Below, piece after piece: positions 1 to 5,576 of a DNA stretch of 22,443 nucleotides (its first letter is position 1; each line of letters opens with the position of its first letter). Where the stretch lies: assembly GCF_002293435.1 (NCBI RefSeq), contig NZ_DBDF01000112.1, positions 1-22,443 on the forward strand, written 5' to 3'. Source of the DNA: Bacteroides sp. UBA939 (GTDB lineage Bacteria; Bacteroidota; Bacteroidia; Bacteroidales; Bacteroidaceae). The notes under the pieces were generated by a model, which was given only the letters and a program-made list of their open reading frames with translations, did not search any database and was not told the origin of the DNA. The position numbers and the translations under genes are program-made.

Positions 1-77
1 ACGCGGATGACGCGGATTTTTAATGCTGCGCTACGTTATCCCGCCCGGAAGATAAAAAGAGATCCGTGTCATCGCGT
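1..77. repeat. Imperfect inverted repeat at window edge
   Basis: Positions 1-18 (ACGCGGATGACGCGGATT) are nearly the reverse complement of 60-77, with one indel and two mismatches. They enclose a 41-bp loop. The repeat may continue past the left edge of the window. The CGCGGATGACGCGGAT core looks like a dispersed intergenic palindrome, but only one copy is seen here. No gene overlaps it. Confidence 0.5.
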
Positions 78-133
78 TATCTGCGGATGAAAAATTGTAG
101 TATAAACTAATTATGAACATTGACTTATGGTCT

Positions 134-240
134 TTAGTAAGCGTAAAAAAATAAATTGGGACAGTTTTTGATCAAAGAAAGAGGCTGCATCTCATCAGTG
201 CCGTCTTAATCTGTACCAAGTTATTTCTTAATCATTACTT
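134..240 (+). repeat. 107-bp direct repeat, copy 1
   Basis: This segment matches 3244-3350 without gaps, with 97 of 107 bases identical by hand count. The right half (190-240, apart from one base) is almost invariant, while the differences cluster in the left and middle parts. It lies about 120 bp beyond the 3' end of the minus-strand lipoprotein gene. No ORF or known RNA family was recognised. A third, more diverged copy is at 3174-3236. Confidence 0.75.
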
Positions 241-250
241 AATCATTCGC

Positions 251-302
251 GGTGAAAGCGGTGAAGCCCCAAAAATGGGGCTTTTCCTGTAGTGCTTTCA
301 CC
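251..302 (-). terminator. Nested hairpin, probable terminator
   Basis: There are two nested stems: GGTGAAAGC (251-259) with GCTTTCACC (294-302), and inside them AAGCCCC (264-270) with GGGGCTT (277-283) around a 6-nt A-rich loop. The inner stem is followed by a short T run on the plus strand and flanked by A on the other side. It sits 60-110 bp past the stop of the minus-strand lipoprotein gene and may end that transcript. It could also act on plus-strand transcription entering from the left. Confidence 0.5.
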
Positions 303-361
303 CGGAAATGCTTTCTACCAAGTGGTTTGCGGAAGGTGGGTGAAGACGGTGAATAGCGGTT

Positions 362-1195
362 TTAACCTTGCTGTGCCTGTTCTTTTTCCTGCATCTTCCG
401 TCTCACAAACTCTATTTTAAGGTTGGCTTCTTCCATCTCTTTTTTAATTTGCGTGATGGACGAAAGAATTTGTGCCAGTTCGTAGATACCGCTAACGGCT
501 TGGCGGTCTGTTGCGGTCATCGTGGTGGAGTAGGGGCGTTCGCCGAGGTAATTGACGCGGATATTCTTGTCGCGGTTCAGGTAGAGGAAGCCGATGACGT
601 TGCCGTCTTCTCCGATTTTATAGTCGGCTTTCTCAATCTTTTCGCCCAAGTTGGCGGTTTCGTAGCTATCTCTGGAAGTTGGGGTTTCGGCAAAGCTACC
701 GTCGGGTGCAATTACCTTTACCCCCGAATGATGAATGTTATTAGCGCCGCAATAGATGGAAGTCATGCTCATTACTCCGTCTTCGTTTACCTGGAACCGC
801 AGGAAGGAGCGGTGCAGATTCTTTTCTATCACTTGTGAAGGATGCAGGTAATTGCCGGTTTTCTGATATTCGGCATCTTTCTCCAGGATAAACTTTCCTT
901 TTATGGCTTCCAGCTCTTCCCGTTTCTTTTGAAGCAGACTGTCTAAGTAAGCAAGTGTCTTTTCCTGTTCTTTCAGTTCAACCTGCTGCATTAATCCGAT
1001 ACCTTCCCGGCGGGTTTCAAAAGCTTTTGGATAGAGTATCTTGATGCTGTCAATCAGTATCTTTGCTTGGCTATAATCTCCCTGTTCGAAGGCTTCGCGG
1101 GCAGCTTGCAATTTTTCGCCGGCTTTCTTTTCTACGTTCTCGCAAGAGAAAAGCGTGCAGCAGAGGCACGCAAGGAATATCACTTTTTTCATCAT
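362..1195 (-). CDS. Uncharacterised exported lipoprotein with coiled coils
   Basis: This encodes 277 aa from the ATG at 1195. The reading frame extends upstream to 1315, but that extension lacks signal-peptide character and crosses the probable promoter at 1219-1226. A lipoprotein signal is clear: Lys3-Lys4, a hydrophobic stretch, and LFSC with the lipidated Cys at residue 18. Residues 22-60 read like one short helical hairpin (TPR-like). Residues 62-112 and 245-275 are charged, coiled-coil-like helices. Residues 128-225 look beta-rich. No catalytic motif or named family was recognised. The gene is transcribed away from the CCA-adding enzyme gene and appears monocistronic. A role at the inner or outer membrane as a structural or binding lipoprotein is only inference. 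Confidence 0.85.
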   Translation of the reverse strand: MMKKVIFLACLCCTLFSCENVEKKAGEKLQAAREAFEQGDYSQAKILIDSIKILYPKAFETRREGIGLMQQVELKEQEKTLAYLDSLLQKKREELEAIKGKFILEKDAEYQKTGNYLHPSQVIEKNLHRSFLRFQVNEDGVMSMTSIYCGANNIHHSGVKVIAPDGSFAETPTSRDSYETANLGEKIEKADYKIGEDGNVIGFLYLNRDKNIRVNYLGERPYSTTMTATDRQAVSGIYELAQILSSITQIKKEMEEANLKIEFVRRKMQEKEQAQQG

Positions 1196-1218
1196 TGTTG
1201 TTCTTCTGTTAGTGAGGA

Positions 1219-1226
1219 CAAATGTA
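1219..1226 (-). promoter_or_regulatory. Probable Bacteroides -7 box (TACATTTG)
   Basis: The minus strand reads TACATTTG, an exact match to the Bacteroides TAnnTTTG element, 24 bp upstream of the ATG at 1195. No TTTG is present at the usual -33 distance, so the match is only half of the consensus. Confidence 0.45.
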
Positions 1227-1291
1227 CATGAAATCATTTGTATTCTGTGCCGGTTGGATAAAGAAAGATGTGTTTGTCTGTATAAATGCTC

Positions 1292-1441
1292 AATTTTGCA
1301 AGTCAGCTTCAACACAGAGACACAGAGACACAGAGGGTTTTAAAAAAAAGAGAACAATGGGGATAATAGAGGAGGTGACTACGTCGCAAAGAAAAAACTC
1401 TGTGTCTCTGTGCCTCTGTGTTGAAGCTGATTTGCAAAATT
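1292..1441. repeat. Long inverted repeat (44-bp arms, 62-bp loop)
   Basis: The left arm 1292-1335 and right arm 1398-1441 are reverse complements at 42 of 44 positions. Each arm contains repeated CACAGAGA units next to a TTGAAGCTGA-like outer part. The element fills the space between the divergent lipoprotein and CCA-adding enzyme genes. The 62-bp loop contains no gene. It resembles a non-autonomous palindromic element or REP-type intergenic repeat. No transposase or target duplication is visible. Confidence 0.85.
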
Positions 1442-1462
1442 GGGAATAAACTCCGACCTTTG
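1431..1462 (+). promoter_or_regulatory. Possible promoter for the CCA-adding enzyme
   Basis: TTTG at 1431-1434 is followed after 20 bp by GACCTTTG at 1455-1462, one base away from TAnnTTTG. This would start transcription near 1469, upstream of the ATG at 1486 but downstream of the alternative GTG at 1462. The TTTG lies inside the right arm of the inverted repeat. Confidence 0.35.
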
Positions 1463-1485
1463 TGCCTCGAAAGAAAACTTGGGCA

Positions 1486-2934
1486 ATGATAGAGTTAACA
1501 ACAGAAGAACTGAAGCAGCATTTTAGCGACGATATATTCAAGCAAATATCCGATACGGCAGACGGACTGGGATTGGAGTGTTATGCCGTGGGCGGATATG
1601 TACGCGATATTTTCCTGCAACGTCCTTCTAAGGATATTGACGTTGTGGTGGTGGGCAGTGGCATAGAGATGGCGGAAGCATTGGGAAAACATCTGGGACG
1701 TGGGGCGCATGTGGCTGTATTTAAGAATTTCGGTACGGCGCAGGTGAAATACCGTGGCACGGAAGTAGAGTTTGTGGGTGCGCGTAAGGAGTCGTACCAA
1801 CGCGACTCGCGTAAACCCATAGTGGAAGACGGTACACTGGAAGATGACCAGAACCGTCGCGACTTTACTATCAATGCAATGGCTGTTTGCCTGAATCAAA
1901 AACGTTTCGGGGAACTTGTAGACCCGTTCGGCGGTATGGAAGATTTAAAAGAAAGGACGATCCGTACTCCGCTTGATCCCGATATTACATTCAGTGACGA
2001 CCCTCTTCGCATGATGCGTTGCATTCGTTTCGCCACTCAGTTGAATTTCTATATTGACGATGCCACATTCGAGTCTTTGTGCCGTAACCGTGAACGTATT
2101 TCTATCATATCTAAAGAACGCATAGCGGAGGAACTGAATAAAATATTGCTCTCTCCGGTTCCTTCCAAGGGATTTATTGATTTGGATCGTTCCGGTCTGT
2201 TACCTTTAATCTTTCCTGAATTAGCAGCTTTGCAAGGGGTAGAAAGCCGTAACGGACGGGCGCATAAGGATAACTTCTATCATACGTTGGAGGTGGTGGA
2301 TAACATAAGCCGTAAAACGGATAATCTCTGGTTGCGCTGGGCGGCTTTATTGCATGACATTGCAAAGCCGGCTACCAAGCGTTGGGAACCCCGTGCCGGT
2401 TGGACATTCCACAACCATAACTTTATCGGTGAGAGGATGATACCCGCTATCTTCCGGCAGATGAAGCTACCGATGAACGAAAAGATGAAGTATGTGCAGA
2501 AGCTGGTAAGCCTGCACATGCGTCCTATTGCAATAGCCGACGATGTGGTGACCGACTCTGCCGTGCGCCGTCTTTTGTTCGAGGCAGGAGACGATATTGA
2601 CGATCTGATGTTGCTGTGCGAAGCCGATATCACTTCCAAAAATACGGAGCGCAAACAGCGCTTCCTCAATAACTTCCAATTGGTACGTCAAAAACTGAAA
2701 GACTTGGAAGAGCGTGACCGTATCCGCAATTTCCAGCCCCCTGTCAGTGGCGAGGAGATAATGAAGACCTTCAATCTCGAACCTTGCCAGCAAGTGGGAA
2801 CGCTGAAAAGCGCCATCAAAGATGCCATTCTTGATGGGATAATTCCCAATGAATACGAGGCAGCGCATGCTTTTATGTTAGAACGGGCCGAAAAGATGGG
2901 GCTGAAACCTTTTTTGCATACAAGCAATTCTTAG
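1486..2934 (+). CDS. cca: CCA-adding tRNA nucleotidyltransferase with HD domain
   Basis: The 482-aa product would add or repair the 3' CCA end of tRNAs in the cytoplasm. Its N-terminal class II nucleotidyltransferase head shows GGYVRD at 36-41 and the metal-binding DID at 50-52. RRDFTINAMA follows from residue 124, and the DPLRMMRCIRFA segment of the neck domain starts at 172. An HD phosphohydrolase-type domain follows, with His266 (FYHTLE) and His290-Asp291 (LLHDIAKP). The ATG at 1486 is preferred to GTG 1462, because the GTG falls in the probable promoter and the extra eight residues look unlike the family N-terminus. An HD domain behind the head is common in bacterial enzymes of this family. 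A separate poly(A) polymerase function cannot be excluded from sequence alone, but a single complete enzyme of this size favours CCA addition. The next feature downstream is a hairpin-forming repeat. Confidence 0.93.
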   Translation: MIELTTEELKQHFSDDIFKQISDTADGLGLECYAVGGYVRDIFLQRPSKDIDVVVVGSGIEMAEALGKHLGRGAHVAVFKNFGTAQVKYRGTEVEFVGARKESYQRDSRKPIVEDGTLEDDQNRRDFTINAMAVCLNQKRFGELVDPFGGMEDLKERTIRTPLDPDITFSDDPLRMMRCIRFATQLNFYIDDATFESLCRNRERISIISKERIAEELNKILLSPVPSKGFIDLDRSGLLPLIFPELAALQGVESRNGRAHKDNFYHTLEVVDNISRKTDNLWLRWAALLHDIAKPATKRWEPRAGWTFHNHNFIGERMIPAIFRQMKLPMNEKMKYVQKLVSLHMRPIAIADDVVTDSAVRRLLFEAGDDIDDLMLLCEADITSKNTERKQRFLNNFQLVRQKLKDLEERDRIRNFQPPVSGEEIMKTFNLEPCQQVGTLKSAIKDAILDGIIPNEYEAAHAFMLERAEKMGLKPFLHTSNS

Positions 2935-2954
2935 CTTGCATTATTTATATTGTA

Positions 2955-3048
2955 GTAGTTAAAGGAGTTGTCACTTCGTTAGTAGTTAGAGGAGTTAACG
3001 CCGATATTCTGTGAGTCATATAATATTGGTATCGGCTTTAACTCCTAA
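2955..3048. repeat. 94-bp hairpin-forming dispersed repeat, copy 1
   Basis: This element starts 20 bp after the CCA-enzyme stop and closely resembles 16456-16548, behind susD. Both begin with GTAGTTAAAGGAGTT and end with ATCGGCTTTAACTCCTAA. The internal dyad pairs GGAGTTAACGCCGATA with TATCGGCTTTAACTCC, with one bulge or mismatch, around a roughly 25-nt loop. The location directly behind a gene suggests a terminator or mRNA 3'-end structure. There is no long T tract. Confidence 0.7.
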
Positions 3049-3098
3049 ATCCGCGTACCCATTCCCACCGCTAAATTCTCATTTATGACGAGACACTT

Positions 3099-3164
3099 AT
3101 GAATAATACAGGCTAAAGTATGAATCATGCAGGTTAACTCCCGCAGTATGAATAATACAGATTA
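3099..3164 (+). repeat. Three copies of a TATGAATAATACAG motif
   Basis: TATGAATAATACAG occurs at about 3099 and 3148, with the variant TATGAATCATGCAG at about 3119. Related copies are at 9329 and 16615, and an inverted copy is near 16441. All are intergenic and next to other repeats. No function was recognised. Confidence 0.55.
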
Positions 3165-3173
3165 CTATATATT

Positions 3174-3236
3174 TAGCAAGTGCTAAAAAATAACTTGTGA
3201 CAGCTTTCGAAGAAAGAAGAGTGTTCTACCTCATCA
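3174..3236 (+). repeat. Diverged third copy of the 107-bp repeat
   Basis: This segment aligns with the left two thirds of 134-240 and 3244-3350. It shares the pattern TTAGYAAG, a run of A, GTGACAG or GAGACAG, then GAAAGAA and CTCATCA. It directly abuts the full copy that follows, so the two look like a decayed tandem pair. Confidence 0.45.
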
Positions 3237-3243
3237 AATCATC

Positions 3244-3350
3244 TTAGTAAGCGTAAAAAAACAGGTTGAGACAGTTTTTGATGAAAGAAAGGGATCGCAT
3301 CTCATCAGTGCCGTCTTAATCTGTACCAAGTTATTTTTTAATCATTACTT
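3244..3350 (+). repeat. 107-bp direct repeat, copy 2
   Basis: 97 of 107 positions are identical to 134-240. It ends 37 bp before the -33 element of the promoter that drives the WD40/caspase operon. It could therefore be an upstream regulatory region or an inserted repeat. No ORF is seen in it. Confidence 0.75.
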
Positions 3351-3387
3351 AGTTTTGTGCTGTTTCTTAATAAAAAATAGTTTTTTG

Positions 3388-3421
3388 TTTGGTATATAAA
3401 TAAAAAAGATGTTTATATTTG
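3388..3421 (+). promoter_or_regulatory. Bacteroides-type promoter of the WD40/caspase operon
   Basis: TTTG at 3388-3391 is followed after 22 bp by TATATTTG at 3414-3421, an exact match to TAnnTTTG. A start near 3428 would give a leader of about 33 nt before the ATG at 3461. The surrounding DNA is very A+T rich. Confidence 0.65.
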
Positions 3422-3460
3422 CAAATGGTATGAAGTGTGAACTAATATAAACATAAGAGT

Positions 3461-5569
3461 ATGAAGGAAATGAAATTGTGGATACGCCCTCTTAAGGGTG
3501 TTGTTATTTGTTTTGCGGTGTCTTTATTTTGCGGTCAGGCAATGGCTCAGGTAGAAGTAAAAAGAAGTTTCTCTTCGGCAAAACTTATCACGGACTTTGA
3601 TAATACGACCTTTTGTACAGCTTTTCTGGCGAATGGTTCTGTATTAGCGCTCCGTGATGTTCCTATTGTTGATTTCAAAGACGTTGAGAAAATCACTTTT
3701 AACCCCACGGGCAGTTCGTTGGCTTTGATACGGAAAAAGGGACCTATTAGTATTTATTCTTTTTATGTCCGTAACAAAAAGTTGTTCGAGCTGAAAGAGA
3801 AACGTAAGGGATTAAAAGTAAAACCGCTACCGGTTGCAATGTGTTATGGAGCCGATGCGCGTCATTTTATCGTATCCAATACCCTGTCTGAAATCGTTAT
3901 TTATGATACAAAGGCATATCTCCCCGAGGCCTATATTCAGGGAAAGGCCGTAGCCACGACTATAGCTCTAAGTCCTAACAACTACTTCATTGCTGCAGGT
4001 ACGGGCAAGAATATTGATATCTGGAATTTCCAGACAAAAGCATTGCGCCAGTCTATCCCGATGCCTGCCGATGTGAAAGATATATCTTTCTCTTTGGACG
4101 CATCTCTGATGGCTGTGGTGACGTCTGATAACCGCCTGACGATTCTTGATACTAAAACCTGGGATAAGGTAGACATTTTCGACAGGATAGGCGGAACCTT
4201 GTCTTCCCCGTCTTTCCATCCGGAAGGAAAGTATATAAGTGTTGTCAGAGACGGCAATTCCATTGTTATTATGAATCTGAGGAATAGTGTGGTAGAGCAG
4301 ACTTTGGATGAACAGCCGGGTGGTGTGATTGCCAGCCGTTTCTTTGTGAATAAGCAGGCGGGAGATGTTTATATGCTTTCCAATCGCACCAAATCACTGA
4401 TTTTCTGGGATGCTAACGGCCTGAATCCTTTCTATGGTAAGTTAATGGGGCAGGAAGTGGATGCCAAGATGAACGAATGGGTGAAGATGATGCAGGGTGA
4501 ATCTATGGAAGACTATGCCATCCGTGTGAACGATGAAACGCGTTTGAAGCAACAGCAATTGTTTGCGCAGGAAGTAGCTACGGAGCTTGCCGGCGACCGT
4601 ATTTCTATTGATAACCCTTTCATAGGCGAATACGACGCTTCCAAAAACATGCTGAATATCGGCTTTAACTCATTGTCGGCCATTTCACTGGAAGTGCCTG
4701 CGGGCGAAATCGGTGACTTCAAAGATGGTAAAAACCTGAAATTCGATAATGCGGTTTACGTTTTGAATGATAAGGACGAATTTGAATTGGCCTACGTAGA
4801 AGTACGCAATGAAACTACGAATAAGGTGTATATCTATGATAATATCGGCCGTACTAAATTGTCGGCTTTGGTGGCTGACGACAACTTCGTTCCTTTGGAA
4901 ATTATGCAGCAGGCAAGCCGCGAAGAAGTGCAGTTGAAAGAAATCAAGGAAGCTGTAATTGAAGAGAAGAAACAGGAGAAATTGATTACGGAAAACACAC
5001 ATATTGATGTGAAGACCGAAGTTATTCCGGGTGTGGATGCCGACGGAAATAAAATCCTGAACTACAAGATAGATTATCAATACGAAGTAATCAACAAGGA
5101 ATTCTCGGCGAAAGAAGACTTCCCCTCCGGCGGATATAACATAGAACGTTCAAACGCTGCCATGTCCTTGATGAAAATTATAAAGAGCGCCTTTGAAGGA
5201 GAATTCGCCAAGTATTTGTCGGACGGTAAGCAGGTGAAAGTAATCATCACCGGTTCGGCGGATGCAAGTCCTATCCTCGGACGTATCGCCTACAACGGAC
5301 AATACGGCGAATACACGGACGAACCTTATTATAAAGATGGAAACCTTGATAATATCACGGTAACAAAGGCTTCCGGCATTACTGCCAACGAGCAGTTGGC
5401 GTTGATGCGTGCGGCAGGCGTGAAGGATTATATAGAGAAGAACGTGGATACGTTGAACAATACCGAGAATGAATACGAGTTTCATGTGGAAGTAGCCAAG
5501 GAACGTGGTGGTGAGTTCCGCAAGATTAATATAGAATTTGTTATCGTGAATGCTTTTCCAGTAAAATAA
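3461..5569 (+). CDS. Exported WD40-like protein with OmpA-like C-terminus
   Basis: This encodes 702 aa. A Sec signal peptide is visible, with hydrophobic residues 13-28 and AMA-Q giving likely cleavage after Ala29. ATG 3470 is an equally plausible start. Residues about 35-320 contain repeated beta-propeller blades, shown by recurring segments such as IALSPNNYFIAAG, NIDIWNF, FHPEGKYISV and LIFWDANG. This is WD40-like rather than a perfect WD repeat. Residues 330-480 form a further beta-rich part. Residues 482-512 are a charged helix (EEVQLKEIKEAV). Residues about 515-700 resemble an OmpA/MotB-type peptidoglycan-binding domain (VKVIITGSAD at 592-601, then a helix starting TANEQLALMRA), although the family's usual sequence is not well conserved. 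The stop is 7 bp before the caspase-family gene, so the two are almost certainly cotranscribed. A periplasmic scaffold or sensor anchored to peptidoglycan is inferred. Confidence 0.85.
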   Translation: MKEMKLWIRPLKGVVICFAVSLFCGQAMAQVEVKRSFSSAKLITDFDNTTFCTAFLANGSVLALRDVPIVDFKDVEKITFNPTGSSLALIRKKGPISIYSFYVRNKKLFELKEKRKGLKVKPLPVAMCYGADARHFIVSNTLSEIVIYDTKAYLPEAYIQGKAVATTIALSPNNYFIAAGTGKNIDIWNFQTKALRQSIPMPADVKDISFSLDASLMAVVTSDNRLTILDTKTWDKVDIFDRIGGTLSSPSFHPEGKYISVVRDGNSIVIMNLRNSVVEQTLDEQPGGVIASRFFVNKQAGDVYMLSNRTKSLIFWDANGLNPFYGKLMGQEVDAKMNEWVKMMQGESMEDYAIRVNDETRLKQQQLFAQEVATELAGDRISIDNPFIGEYDASKNMLNIGFNSLSAISLEVPAGEIGDFKDGKNLKFDNAVYVLNDKDEFELAYVEVRNETTNKVYIYDNIGRTKLSALVADDNFVPLEIMQQASREEVQLKEIKEAVIEEKKQEKLITENTHIDVKTEVIPGVDADGNKILNYKIDYQYEVINKEFSAKEDFPSGGYNIERSNAAMSLMKIIKSAFEGEFAKYLSDGKQVKVIITGSADASPILGRIAYNGQYGEYTDEPYYKDGNLDNITVTKASGITANEQLALMRAAGVKDYIEKNVDTLNNTENEYEFHVEVAKERGGEFRKINIEFVIVNAFPVK

Positions 5570-5576
5570 ACGAAGA

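Noticed and set aside
1222..1541. Small ORFs in the 1292-1441 inverted repeat (both strands)
   Set aside because: They exist because CACAGAGA repeats lack stops. The two strands give similar peptides because the arms are complementary.
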